NCBI GenBank assembly: GCA_009767595.1
Contig: VSDK01016457.1
Location: 551,777 to 615,776 of the forward strand
Source of the DNA: Symbiodinium kawagutii
Lineage: Eukaryota; Sar; Dinophyceae; Suessiales; Symbiodiniaceae
Reading direction: 5' to 3'
Length of the DNA stretch: 64,000 bases
A program made the translations under genes and the position numbers. Numbering within the stretch: the stretch's first letter is position 1; every line of letters starts with the position of its first letter. The notes beneath the pieces were generated by a model that worked only from the letters and a program-made list of their open reading frames with translations, was not told the DNA's origin and did no database searches. Positions 22,665-47,010 of the stretch are shown here, one piece after another.

Positions 22665-25199
22665 TTAGTCGTTTGTCAAATTGTGTTCTTTGGCATTGGC
22701 ACCATCAAGGAAATAGTCAGGCAGAATTAAGTGCTTTCCCTTGGTGTCGGGGTGCTTGTATAGCTTGATCCATTCTGTGTCTTTGATTTGTACGTTCCCG
22801 AAAATGGAAAAATATGAAAATGTCCTGTAAGTCAAAAACCGTGCGTTCCCATGGTAGAACTGCATTAGCCGGAGACTCTTGAGACCCTGTAGTCATCTGG
22901 GCTACAAAACTTGACCTGAACTGAGACCTGAAACATGTGCCGCCAAGTGGCCTCCATGCATCCTTGAATGATGTCAAGGACATCCTTCTCAGCGTGAGGA
23001 CAATCAATCTTGAGGTCCTCACAGCGGCAGGCTGTTGCTCGGGGCTGCTTGGGATAACAATTGGTGGCTTATGCTACTCTGAAGAGGCACCGCCAACGGA
23101 CCCCTGCTCTGTCTCTAAAACCACAGCTGGAGGTTGGACTGGTGAAACATGGTGAGAAAAGATCCAATGGCCCCGTGGTGAGAAGATCTCGTCTCCAAAT
23201 TCGTCCTCCAAAGTGCAGAAGATCTTCTCAAAGCTGCGAATTAGGGCAGAGTGATCGAGCACATTTGACCTGCACGAAGCGCAAAACGGGTGCTGAGCCA
23301 TGAAATCATCGCATGAAATCGAGTGTGCGGAGTCACGGGTGCTCAACAAAAATCCTGAAAATGTGTTGCGATGTGCGCACGACCATGTCGTACCCAGGCA
23401 AGGGCTGTAACTCCGGTACTTTGGCCCGGCCTGTTCTTTCCATGCACTTCATGTGCAGGCATTGACAACAGGTGTCGTGCTTTACTGCGATCAACCCAAC
23501 CACCTACCTACCTGGCCAACAACCATATGTGATTTGATAATGTTTGATATGTACAAGTACTGGTATGTTGGTGGTTGAATGATGATATGTATTAAATATA
23601 TTATCAAATTAATACAAACAAAATATGCTATTCAATTGGATGCATAATATTCAATTTGCAGAAGAATACACAGTGCTATTCACCAAGGATGATCTTAAGC
23701 CTTGCATCAAGAATTGCTTTGGCACAGCCGGCTCTCCTTGGTGGCTCCAGGCCTACTCAGGGCATCGAAAAGTGAAACGACAGCCCGTGAGGTGTCCTGT
23801 GACAGCTGAAAGAGGCGAGATGATTACCATGCCCAAAACAGAACATGGAGTTTCCCAGCATTTTTGAAAATCAAGTGGGGAATGGCTCGGAGGATACCCA
23901 CCGTGGATAAACATGGACGCTTTGGTGGCAATACGTCAATATAATCGCTGATGGATGTGGGTCGAACGAAAGCAATGGCCGTGAATCGAGATTGTGTATC
24001 CAAAGATTGGTATCTGACCCTTCCACCAATGATGATTGGGCTGGTCACCTAAAGATTTTGGCCAAGAACCATTTGCCAAGAGAAGCGCAAGAAAATGTTG
24101 CTTCGTTCTTTGTCTTTACAGCCAGCGCTTCAATGCACGTGTATTGCACATGTCTTGTGCACATGATTTTTGGGAGATGTGTGGACAAAGGAAACGTTGT
24201 ATGTACGGATGGAAATTGACATCCACTTCCAAAGACTAACATAGGTTGAAGCGGTACAACAGTATTTGACCCTGAGGTGTTCGACATGTGCGAAGGCAGA
24301 GAGCAAAGAGAGAGCGAGAGAGAGAGAGAGAGTGAGAAATAATCAAGCCTTGCAAACTCACCTGCGCTGGAAAACAATCTTGTAAATTCACTGAAGCCAA
24401 GTTCCCACTAATTCTCCGGCCATTCAAGGCAAACAAACTAGCGGACAAGGATAGGCAACCAAACACTTTTAATATGCTATACTTGTGAATCATGGCGGTC
24501 TGGTATGACATTTGAAACCATCCTTCTCGAGGTCCACTGCAATCTTCATTGCCACAACGCCAAGTTCGTCCGCCTTGAAAGAAGCGAAGCTCTTTCCCAA
24601 CAAGTCAACTTCATAAAGAACAAGAAGTTCAAACGGCCAACACATTCTCTTACATTCACATTCTGTCGACATCACCCATCATGAACCAGCTTGTATGCCC
24701 ATCATACCCCATCATCAACATCCAGTCTCCATGACTCAACCATTTTGCCCACCATTTCTCGTAGACAAAATCTGATGGGTAGCCAAACCGCTTCTGAGAG
24801 ACCCCACCTCTGACGGGCACGACGCAAGTAGTTCTTGGACCTGGAGCGATGTTTCAAACAGCCATTTGTTCATCACAGAAACAGAAAAGGGGGCTTCTTA
24901 GAATACAAAAGCGAAGAAATGGGTAGTTTATTGCTATTAATGGATGATATTGGATGATTCCGTGGTACCCCACATTTTGAGAAACCATATGAAAAGCATT
25001 TTGACATGAACCTCCTAGACTCGCCGGTTTACCCACAGAACAGCCAACTTGAACTCGTCTTTGGATTCTGGGCTGCTTATGTGTCGCTTTGGCTTTGACA
25101 TCAAGTGCCTCGTTGTGTTTCTTGTTTCTTGTTGCAAAGTTCTGGGCCGAGTTCCTGACTGAGACAACCGTATCATCAATTGCTAGGGAGACGAAGTAC
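22665..25199 (-). CDS. Unrecognised multi-exon protein
   Basis: I do not recognise this family. Minus-strand segments with clear coding character and AG|G starts lie in order: 25037-25199 (YFVSLAIDDTVVSVRNSAQ, GT donor), about 24500-24660 (FELLVLYEVDLLGKSFASF), about 23910-24020 (YQSLDTQSRFTAIAFVRPTS), about 23735-23800 (DTSRAVVSLFDALSRPGATK, GA donor), about 23165-23270 (VLDHSALIRSFEKIFCTLED), about 22925-23015 (DLKIDCPHAEKDVLDIIQGC, GT donor) and a last exon ending at the stop at 22665 (DTEWIKLYKHPDTKGKHLIL). No signal peptide or membrane segment is obvious. It is inferred, not shown, that these belong to a single gene. MITE-B copy 24890-24987 lies in the first intron. Confidence 0.45.
24306..24336. 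repeat. (GA)n microsatellite
   Basis: Short AGAGAG run with one GCG interruption inside an intron of the unrecognised gene. Confidence 0.9.
24890..24987. mobile_element. MITE-B copy 1
   Basis: GCTTCTTAGAATAC at the left, TTTATTGCTATTAATGGATG in the middle and GGTACCCC plus TTTTGAGAAACCA at the right match the order in the intact copy at 57010-57111. Confidence 0.65.
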
Positions 25200-25379
25200 C
25201 TGGAGAGAAAAACTTCGCAAGTCAAAACAGGAGCTGAAAGCGAAACAAGAAATTAATATGTAATATGTAAGTAATATGATGTAAGATGACTGTCAGAGAT
25301 ATGGAAGAAGGAGAAGGCGAAGTCTTTAAAGTCAGAACTGGCAAGTCTGAGGGCTCCTGTGCTGATCCCGCGGTCACTC

Positions 25380-25470
25380 CTTTAGAATGCTCTTGGCATC
25401 CTCTTGAAACCTCTGATCAGACGCTTCGAGACGCTTCGCCGCTATCTTCGCTACCATTTTGCTTTGAGCA
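25380..25470 (-). CDS. Probable single exon, unassigned
   Basis: The minus strand reads SKMVAKIAAKRLEASDQRFQ and then EDAKSILK, a charged, helix-favouring segment, up to an AAG|GA donor at 25379. Its frame does not join directly to the exon at 25199, so either another exon lies between or it belongs to a different gene. The 5' boundary is approximate. Confidence 0.4.
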
Positions 25471-28400
25471 GCAGTTCATTGAAACACCGGTGTTGGCAAG
25501 ACCAACATAAGAATCAAATAGAACAGACCAAAGGAATCCATGAGAACCTTCAATCTTTAGAAGCACGTGTTTATCACATATCTTATGATTCTTCGGATTT
25601 CTCTGTGTGTCACAAACTTGAGATCCTTTTGTCCACACAGCAACAGCTCGCGTAACTTGAGGTGTTCAGGTCCCCCACCGCTGCAAGCTTCGGTTGGGTG
25701 GCAACTCCTCTGCCAGCTCCTCGTCATCCCCGAAGGCAGACAACTTGGTACGAGCCTCGCGACGCGCCGCTGCTCTGCTTCGATCACCGAGCTGTGAACC
25801 GTGGAGAGCTGCACCAGCTGAGCTCCTGATTTCTCCTCGTCGTTTCCACATGGCGTTTCAACATGTCGAAGTTCAAAGATGGCAATGAGAATCAGGTGTT
25901 GCAATTAAATTCTGACGTTTCTTGAAATGCTTTCTTTGAACACATGTTGCAGCTTCAAACTTGTGCCTGTCGTTGTATCATGAAAATGTGACGTGCTGCG
26001 GCCGCTGCAAGTATCAAATGGAATTCTCGGCTACAGACCGGAAGAATTTCTGCATGCTTGCCACAACCTCCTGGGCCATGTCACAAAAAGGGCTAACTAT
26101 TATATCTGAAGTATTAAAGTGCTACATTGAGCTACATCAAGCTGACCATCTCTTGATCGGTAGAATCACACCACCGCACTGGGGTTGACAGTGGGTCAGT
26201 TCACCTTGTACCCCTGGTGTACCATCATTAACCATTGTATTCCCCACTGTTGGCTGCCCTCCCCCCAGTATTCATGGTGAATATTGATCCATACCATCAG
26301 TAACCATGGTATACTGCTGACATCTGCCTATCATCCCCCCCTTGGTTAATGATGTTGTGCCTATAATGTGTTGTTATGCTCGATGTTTTACAGTAACCAT
26401 TCCCTACTGTTGCCTTCCATCCCCCGATGCTTCATCCCGCCACCAAACAGAAAACCGCCCCCGGCGCCTTCCAGCGGAAGTGAGTCGTGCTGAGGCACGC
26501 AGGTCTCAGAGATGGCGCCACCGCCAGAACCGCACCATCAGTGCTACAAGGCTTGTAATCAGGTGATAAATCGGTGGTAATCTAAGTTATAGTATAGTTA
26601 TAGTGTATAATCTATAGTATAATGATCATTAGCTATAATTATGGGATAATCTAGAATAGCTATTCGGTTGTAAATTATCTAAATTTACTATAATAAGCTA
26701 TTGGGTTGCATTAGGCTGATAATTGTGGTTGATTGACTTCATGCTATCGGGATCTGTAAGAGTTGAAATCATTGACACATGATGATAAGCGGTATCAACC
26801 ATAATTTCAACTGTGCAGTAATTGTCAAATATCATTGATATTCATTATACAACCATCCTGAACCATCAACGCAAATCAAATTCAAGCGTGCATGAAAGAT
26901 CATGACATCTACTCCAGCCTTTAAAAATCTGGAGTTCACGTTTGTTCACGCGTCTATTCGTTTCGCGCTCTCAAAGAATAGCATGCGGAATCCTGCATTC
27001 CCAAACATCTAGGTCTCGCACCACGACACCGCCGCCATACCCAGCGCTTGCCATCTGCGCTGGTCACTTGAGAAGGTCCTTCAAAACGGAGCACCGCCTG
27101 GCCATCAGGGTACCGGGAAACATTGGAAAATCATGGTTTGATACGGACAAAAGCTTGGAGATGACACACGGACCTGCGATACTGTGGAGACGCAAGGATC
27201 CTATCTATAGAGCTATTTGTAAAAAAGAGCATGTGAATTCAATGATTCGGGATCTCTGCAAACTCATCTCAGCAACAGTCACATCACTGAGGCCCGATCG
27301 AGGGGCAGTTTGGACAGGGTCTTTGCGCCTTTCGGGTGTCGTACTACCAGCCACCAGCCTCTCTCTGGACTTGAGCCCAAATGCCACACACGCAGCTGAT
27401 CGGAAAGCTGGATAGGGTTTGTTCTCTTCGATTTTGGGGCAATGTCCCTTCCCAGCAGCAAGTTCTGACTCAAAAGAATGCGCGTAGTGGAGATTGAAAC
27501 CTTGCCACCAAATGCTGGAGGCTAGGCCCTGGCTACCCTGGAGCAGATCCTAGCTGAAATATGGCCAAACCCCAAGAATTTCGCAAGAACTTACGGCACA
27601 AACGTATTCACTGACCACATGGACACAACAGCTCTCCTGGCATCTCCTGGCATCTCCAGGCTACTTGGTCCTACCAAAGACATCCAAAGACATCTCGAAC
27701 TTGATGGCCTTTCCAAACGCCAAAGCAGTCGCAATTTTGAATGGCGGGATGGTGGGTGTAGATACTCAATCAGCTCATGAACATCTTTAGTCGTTGCTGG
27801 TCTTTTTGCATTCGGGAAATGTCCACAGAAAATCATGTCAACTGGGAACGTTCATGGGAGAGCATCCCAATGTAGGAATAAACCCACTGCAGTTGTCATT
27901 TTCACACCTGTGGTTTTCTTCCGTATGCTTGTGAGCGTTCCTATCTCTACCGGCCCGAAATCCACTAGGCACTCGTGCGTTCATGTTACTATTGCTTTCG
28001 CGAATCTTTCACAAGCACGTGCAAAACTTTGGTGGGCCGCAACGCATGCAGCTTTTGGTTCCTTGCAGAGCATGTTTCCAGGCGAAAAGGTCGCGTTCAC
28101 AGATCAAACTGTAGAAACATGCGAACCCCGCGGGGACTCTGACTTTGTCAGTTGTCGTAATGTTGCAATATGTTGGCAAAAATCGCAGCTGACATCCAGT
28201 CTCGAAAGGGAGGGAGGGGGAGCGATTCAGAATATGGAAGCTTCATAGGTAACCGTAGGTAGGTGTGACTATGAGTGGGACTGGACGAGGCTATGAGTGA
28301 CAGGTGAGTGGATGAGTGTGCATGTCTGCGCGCGTGATACCAATTAGTGAGTGCCATCACGTGGGTGAGCAATGGCATGAATGAAGGAATGTCTCGGAAT

Positions 28401-28901
28401 GACTGGGTGAGGGAAACAATGAGTGAGCTGAGTGAGGGGCGGGTGATAAGTGAATGAAACTGAATGAATGTGTGAACGAGAAAGGAAAAAATCATCCCCG
28501 ACGTCAGCCAGGAGCTTCTGCCAACGAGGCCTTTCTTCAGGAGGATCTTCAGTCCCACAACCCACCCTGGCTCATGCAGGATCAAGGCAGGACAGTTAAG
28601 TAGAAGATGGACCAAAACAACTTGAAAGCAGTTGGAAACTTTCAACAAAGCCATCCAGCAAGAAGGAAGCCAATTCTCAAAATTGGAAAATCAGGGAAAC
28701 TGTCTGGTAGTCGTTGGTGCATTTGAGACTACTAAGAACTTTCCCCGCCCTGAGAAGGGCTACAGCTCCACGGTCGGCCTGTCACTTCTCTGTACCTGTA
28801 CAAGTCTATACAGCTTGAAATGAATTCGGCCTCTACGATGAAACAATCTGAGTCTTATCATGGCTTTTCATCCAAGTCATTGTCTGGGACAATTGTTGAG
28901 C
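25471..28901. other. Long stretch with possible exons only
   Basis: GC-rich islands on the minus strand at 25680-25860 (RSRAAARREARTKLSAFGDD in one frame), 26420-26560 and 27010-27130 (RYPDGQAVLRFEGPSQ) look coding but have no motif. A degraded MITE-A-like sequence may lie at 26186-26350. 28250-28480 is GAGTGA/GTGAGTG-rich low complexity. The plus-strand open frame 26942-27415 shows no recognisable domain. Confidence 0.35.
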
Positions 28902-30972
28902 ATTTGGCAATGTGTCCAGCCAGTCTCGAACCAGCCGTGGGATGTTGGGCAACAAACGATAGTGCTGGAGCAAGCACCAAATCCCATTGTCCAGCGCAAC
29001 CAAATACTCTGCCATGATCCTTTCCAACCCCTCAGGCTTTTGGCCCATCAAAGGATATGCCCAGACGCCTCGAAGGAGGGCAGGAACAACTGTCGATGAA
29101 AAGGTCATTGGTGGGTTGGGCGCAAAAAGCAAACAGCCTAATTCATCCCTTTCACAAAGATGTGATCTGATGGGATCAGAACAGCAGATCGCCTCAAAAG
29201 GGAGAATGACCAAGGGCCTACAGTCTAGAGCCAGTCCCACTCTTCGAACTATAAGATGTGAAAAAGCTCTGAGAAAGCTTGCAAATTGTGTCTGAGAGAC
29301 TCAACCATTCAGGCACCACAGCTGTCACTCTCTCCACATCGACCCCCGCACGAAGGCCATCAACTGGAGAAGTCTCAGCTAAATCCGGCTTCACCAGGTC
29401 ACGGCAATAGCAGTAACGGTCAATGAAGCTAAACTTTGCAGTGAAAAAATGAGCCTGTTTCAAATCTTCTTGACTCACACTGCGGCCCTGCTTTGATCTT
29501 TTTGAGAACTTTGCAAGAGTCTTTTGGGCCTCGACTTTCTCATCAAGTTTTTCTCGAATGTAGACAAAAATAGTTGCATGGAAGATGCCCTGCACGACTT
29601 CGACCAAGAAAGGCTTTGTGAGATATGTTCTCGGGTACGAATACTTTGCGGAGCCATCACGCCCAAAGGAATGTAATCTCAATCTTCCTTGTCTTCCTTG
29701 CGCCTTGAGGGCGTCAATCAGGTCTAAGGTGGTCTGGGTGAAACGCTCCTTCTCCTCCTGCGTTGGGTCACCTTGCACTTGCGGAATGAAAAACCAGCGT
29801 TCCCAAGCAGGATCACTGTCGATCATCTCCAGAAACGCCTGCAGAATATGAGTGCAAACGTCCAGACTGTCTGTGGTGCAGCGGTACGCTGTCAATGATG
29901 TCGCTGTTGTTGTCAACCTCAAAAATGTACGTGCAGCTTCTAGTGAGGAACCACGTAAAAGCAGATGAATTTTCTTCATATAAATCAATTTGGGCTGGCA
30001 TGGAAGCTGCTTGACTAGATGTTCCAAGCGAGAGCCGAGGTCTTGCAAAGAGACTTTAATAGGCAAACTTGAGGACACCCGTGGAGCTTGGCCACCGGAT
30101 CCTTCTCCGTCCACAACAAGAACGTTCTGCGCCAAGTGTTCGTCAGGTGCATCTGGGTCCAGTGGTTGGACATGGAAGAAAGGCGCCACAAGATTGAAGC
30201 AGGCCTTGTTGTTTCTGGCCTGAGCCACATCCAAGACACTTTCACCTCTGCTGGACTTGAGCAATTCGACAGGCACATCGTATTCCACAGCATGCTTCAC
30301 CAGCACTTCGAGAAGTTCCACATGTCCTGCGTAAGCACAGATGTGAAAGGCAGTGTTGCCGTACTGTTTCTCGCGTTCTTGAACATCCACCAGTCTTAGC
30401 CACGGCTGCTCTGCAGTCTCATGTGAAAACCCTTCCAATAGGAAGCGCAGAGTTTCCACGAACGTGCCCTCCTCGCATGGAAATCATTTTCAAAATAGAC
30501 CAAAAGGTTACCCATTCATGCAACAAGGGAATCTCACAAAAATGCGACCTGCATGACCTGCCATCTCGACACAGGACTGCAAAATGGAGATATTACATGA
30601 ACACGAAACAACCCTGTCCTCACACAAAAAATGGAGCAGTGGCTTATTCTTGAAATGCGGGAAGGATAACTTGCTGAAGGTTCTGAAATAATATTCATCC
30701 TCGGTATCTCCCGACAGCCATTGCGCCCGCAAAGCTTCCTGAAATGCAGCATTTTGGGTAACCTGGGCCGCGAATTCTGCATCATCTGATTCCAAAAGCA
30801 TCTCTGAAGTTTGGTCAAAAATCGCCCACATGTGATCTCCCACCTGGGGAAGCTCGAACATCTCAGTTGCCACATACTTTGCTGGATCATAGAGGTCGGT
30901 AATCATCCGGTGTACAATTCCAGGTAGGCTTTCGCCGTCTTTGTCAAGAACTGCCAAGGCTTCCTTTGTCAT
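28902..30972 (-). CDS. Ankyrin-repeat protein
   Basis: Probable protein-interaction scaffold; cellular role unknown. Exons: 30613-30972 (or to 30619) with provisional ATG at 30972 (MTKEALAVLDKDGESLPGIV), and a large exon from 30468 down to about 29290. Another open exon at 28902-29068 (VWAYPLMGQKPEGLERIMAE) is probably the same gene. The ankyrin consensus is visible as LLHFLCE, ETLRFLLEGF and YGNTAFHICAYAGHVELLEV, the hallmark TAFHxCAYxGHxxLLExL pattern. The rest of the large exon (about 300 residues, including YIREKLDEKVEAQKTLAKFS) matches nothing I know. The upstream frame at 30965-31186 (LVPLAELKQAAKR) is open and charged, so the gene may extend 5'. The exact 3' donor of the large exon is unresolved; read-through would stop at 29218. 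Confidence 0.72.
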
Positions 30973-31996
30973 GCCGTTTTGCTGCCTGCTTGAGCTCCGC
31001 TAAGGGCACCAAGCGGCGGAACGTCCACTTCGGGATTCGAAATCGATCGTCCAAAGCTTTGCTCCGTTCAATGTTCAAAAATCTCAAGCCTGGCAAATGT
31101 TTCTTGCTTGGGCAAAAGGTCATGTAAGTGTCCTGGATGATCATTGAAACAAAATTATGGGAAACTGGAAACTGATCTAAAAACAAAGGTATGCGCGCGG
31201 TCGTTTGACTGCAAGGAACATTTGAATGTAGAAGCTAGTGAAGTGGAATCGGTCACTTATTCATCTTTCTGCCGAAATTCAAGATTGATGAAAAGAATTG
31301 CAACAAACGCTAATTGAGCTAGAAGCAGAATTCAAAGGCACTAGTCAACGGGATACTCTTGCGCGATGATCTTGCGCGACGCAGGCAACCTTGCAATGAT
31401 TCTCTCGGAGTGACACATTGGAAGCGGCGCTTTTGGATGGGCGCTTTCAGAAGCAGCGCGTCTCTACAGAGCTCGCGCTCGCACTTGCGGCGGTATCTTA
31501 CTTGGTACGTGGCTGCACCTACCGCAACAGCATTGAACCAACAAAATTGAAAAACATGGTTCAGATAAAGATCACGAGGGTTCAGTATGGGTCATAGCAA
31601 TTTGAATCTCATGGCTACTATCAGCTTCCCAGCAGCGACTGAAGCCCAAATACTGTCAGCATACACAACTAATCTACGAGTAGTGAAGCTTCTCCCCTAG
31701 GCACCTGGGATTTCACAACAGCATGTGAAGCGAACACAAATCTGCAGAATTTGTGTCTGCTCACGTCTGCTCAAAAACTTAAAACAAGTCGTCTTGTTCT
31801 GCACGTAGCGAGGAGCGAGAGCAACTTAAGACAATTGAAATGTCTCAAGGCCCTTCATCAATTCAGGTTTGGACCTTTGCAATTTTCATCAGTTATATCA
31901 ATTATCCACATGCTTGGTCAACACAGACAAAGGGTAACCATTGCACACAGCTTTGCAAAAACGACTAGCGATCTCTTGAAGGTCGAGTCGGGGCGC
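30973..31996. other. Spacer between helicase and ankyrin genes
   Basis: 30973-31186 holds the open minus-strand segment that may be an extra ankyrin-gene exon. 31187-31996 shows nothing recognisable beyond the 3' flank of the helicase gene. Confidence 0.5.
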
Positions 31997-34037
31997 TCAA
32001 GGTGCCCGCCCCGGGGCTGCTGGAAGGCCCCGCGCGCCTCGCCGCAAGGTTTCCTTAACCACCAGCTCGTCACTGGCCAAGACGCGGGCGAGCTGATGCC
32101 CTTGCAACTCAACGTTGGGCCGAGTCAAGCCCGTGTTGTGAGTATAGCCACCCGCAGTGGCACCACTCAAAGTACTGCCGTTGTCGTCTGCAAGAAATGC
32201 CAGAAGTTCCGGCATAGATTCTTCAGCGGCGCCCAAATAATCAGCAACCTCGTGGGCAACTCGTTGCTCACACTTCTCAAGCGGGCTGAGAAGAGTCACT
32301 GCCACACCATGCTTCCCAGCACGACCAGTACGTCCCACACGATGCACAAATGTATCACTGGTGGTTGGCACATGTCATAATTCACGACCATTGCGACGTT
32401 CTCAATATCCAACCCTCGAGCTGCAACATCTGTCGCTACAAGAACTCCTGGATTGCAGTTCTTAAAGGCCATCAGCGAAGCCTCTCTACTTGCCTGATCC
32501 ATATCTCCTTGCAGGAGAAAGCATTCTCTTCGCAAACGTGCGAGAGAGGACTGCAATTCGACACAGCCCATTTTGGTGTTGACAAAAACAATCAACTTCT
32601 GCTTCTCTGCAAGGCCGTCGATTTGCTCAATCAGTCGTTTCATCTTCTCACGATCACTGCGGCATACATAAAACTGATGACGGATCCTTGGGTTGGCCGA
32701 TCTGGTTCCAGCGCTGATTTGAATGACCTGCGGGCCCACAAGAAACTCATTCGCTAGAGCCTGAACTTTCGTGGATGGCTCCCATGTGGCGGTAAAAAGA
32801 AGAGACTGAAGCCTTGCAGGTCTGTACTCCGTAATCTTTCGCAAGTCTGGTTCGAAGCCTTGGTCTAACATGCGATCAGCTTCATCTAAAACCAACACCG
32901 CGAGCTTCTGCAAGGACAACTGCCTTCGTGTCAGGAAGTCCAGTAGACGACCAGGCGTAGCCACACACCTCAGGACCAAGCTGAGACTGTTGATTCACAA
33001 CATTCATCACACCTTCAGAAGTTCAGCAAGCTTGGCGTTTTCTTAAACTACGAAGGCACTGTGCGGTAAGGCACTATGTGTAAGAAATCTACGGTATACG
33101 TGTGTACAAAACCCGCTCTGTCTCAACAAGCCATCGTTCCTGGTTGATTCTATGATGTCCTAATATCCTACAAAAAACTATCAACTCCCTCAAACAACCA
33201 ATACAGAGCAACATGTCCTCCACAGTGTTCAGCTGCTACTTGAACGGTATTCACATAAACGGTTTGAATGTCTTGGGCTGAGGGGGGCCCTGAGGGGGCC
33301 AAGTTTCATTAATTCAGCCCTGGCACCAATCAACTCCTTCCGACAAAGCCATTTTCTGCGCTGCAAAGTCAACCCCTCCATAGATCACAGCCGAGCGGAT
33401 TTTCCTGTTGATGTTAGATGTTAGGCGGTTGCCCTCTGCATGGATTTGGTCCTTGGATGCGCTCGCCAGGAACTTTTTTTTGACAAGGATTCTTTGAAAG
33501 AGAGAGATGGAGAGACTTCCTGGATTGAAATTAATCTATTAGAAGATCTTAGGAATACATCACAAAAAAATCGTCTGAAGCAAGTCCATCGCGTCAGCAA
33601 GTTCTCGAGTAGGTGCCAGAACCAATAGACCTGGGCAGGCTGCCCTTGACCTTTGCCCCAAGGGGCGCTGCATCAGCAGATTCACGGCAGGTGCCAAGAA
33701 GCCCAGCGTTTTGCCACTCCCGGTGGCAGAAACTCCAATGATGTCTCGACCAGAAGAAATTGCAGGCCAACAGTACGCCTGCGCAGATGCATTGAGAGCG
33801 ATTGAAACAAATCCTTCCCTGTGATTGAGCGATTTTCACTGGTTTGTTTGGGCGTCGAATCCTCTTTTTCCGTGATGAAACGAGGTTGAACCAACTTTAA
33901 AGCAAACGCAAGAATATAAAAATGTTGCCGCAGAGAACCTGAATGGGCGTAGGCTTCTCAAAACCAAGCGCACGCAAGGCTTGGCTCACTGCTGGGCGAA
34001 ATTCGCACTTTTCAAATCCATCCCAGATCTGCGCCAT
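31997..34037 (-). CDS. DEAD-box ATP-dependent RNA helicase (frameshifted)
   Basis: ATP-dependent RNA-unwinding enzyme, closest in look to the DBP2/DDX5 group (TATW at motif III). Exons: 33939-34037 (Q motif, GFEKPTPIQ), 33596-33778 (motif I SATGSGKT, Ia APTRELA), 33327-33451 (GG doublet AVIYGG) and 31997-32968 (Ib ATPGR, II VLDEADRM, III TAT, IV LIVFVNT, V ATDVAARGLD, VI HRVGRTGRAG). Introns start GT, GA and GT and all end AG|G; the phases agree. In the last exon the frame breaks at about 32371: two extra bases (a duplicated TG) separate VVNYDM from PTTSDTF. This is either an assembly or sequencing error, or a disabling mutation. The start is uncertain; the ATG at 34037 gives a 33-codon first exon, but the frame stays open upstream to 34193. 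Confidence 0.92.
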
Positions 34038-35010
34038 GAAATCGCCGCGGCCAAGTTCAATCAACTTTTTTACTGACCTTGATTTGCCATGATTGGCCAT
34101 TCTACCTCGAAACAAACACCTTGCCGATCCTTGTTGCTGGTTGCCTGAAGTTGACAATTTAAAGTCCATAAGTTCTACCAAGTGCGCTTGCACCCTGGAG
34201 ACTTGGAGACTGGATGCACCAAGATCTACAGATTGCCAAAAAACCCATGAATAGATGGCATCTTACTATAAAATGCTTAGTATGAGTGGATGATTTGAGG
34301 ATGATTTGGGGGTACCCCCATTTTGAGAAACATGAGGAATGTGGTGCCCCCAGATACATCAGGAACCATCTGAATGCATTGTGATCTGTCAGATGACTCG
34401 CTTGATCTGTCCATACCACTGAGGTCCGATCAAGGGGCAGCCGCCTCTTTCTGGAGCTCGGAGCAGAAAAGCCGCAAAGCGACCAGTGAAACTTCCACTC
34501 CCTCTGTCTCTTCCATCCTTTCAACTGCGAAGTCGTGAAAAATGCAACTTTTTTTCCGAAGGCTTGGAGAGTTTGCAGTTGAAAATACCATGATCCTCGA
34601 TCCCAATGTTTACTCTTGTGAATTATGTCTATGCGCTAGCAACATCTAGAAAATGGGCTCACGGTCTGCGACAAGAAACCGTAGGCAGCTGTTTTCTGCA
34701 GCTGAACATCGCGACGTAATGGCAACTACAACTGCGGGTGAGACCTTTCTGCCGATTGGCCGCGTCACAAAGCACTTCAGCCGAAGCTGATCTGCGCAAC
34801 CCGAATCGATGATTTGAAACCGTACCAACGAGAAGCGTCAATGGATCCATTGTGTTTAGAATCATTGATTACCCTCCGAAATCAACATGGAAGTCAAAAA
34901 TATCCATTTTCAACAGGTACAGCACACCAGGTAGAAATCTCTTCATCAATGGTGGATTAATGGCCAATGGCAGACTCCTACGCTAGGTCAAGGCCGCAGG
35001 CTCATCTAGC
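34038..35010. other. Spacer between SRP54 and helicase genes
   Basis: Contains a MITE-B fragment at 34262-34332 and a GAGGTCCGATCAAGGGGCAG word at about 34421 that recurs, slightly altered, near 27291. No supported exon. Confidence 0.55.
34262..34332. mobile_element. MITE-B copy 2 (right half)
   Basis: GGATGATTTGGGGGTACCCC followed by CATTTTGAGAAAC is the right half of the MITE-B consensus. The left terminus is not recognisable. Confidence 0.55.
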
Positions 35011-46810
<11,800 letters not shown>

Positions 46811-46882
46811 CGGAGTAAGAACCTCGGGTTGCGTTCACAGAAATTGGTGAAGAACCATTCTGATGGATATGAGTTATGACAC

Positions 46883-47010
46883 TGGCTGTGGGTCAAAACC
46901 CCGTAATTACCCATCTGTACCCCGGTTCTCCTATCCTTAACCATTGTTTTCCCTATTATTGTTGATGGAAATCCACCATTAGTTGGTTGGTTCATATTGA
47001 CCCATAGCCA
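46883..47010. mobile_element. MITE-A copy 6, intact, inverted orientation
   Basis: TGGCTGTGGGTCAAAACC opens and ATTGACCCATAGCCA closes this 128-bp copy, just 5' of the SRP54 start codon. The first 14 bases are the perfect reverse complement of TTGACCCACAGCCA, the right end seen at 48721-48734. Confidence 0.8.

Noticed and set aside
26942-27415. 157-codon plus-strand frame
   Set aside because: No domain; the minus strand in part of it looks more coding, and all other genes are on minus.
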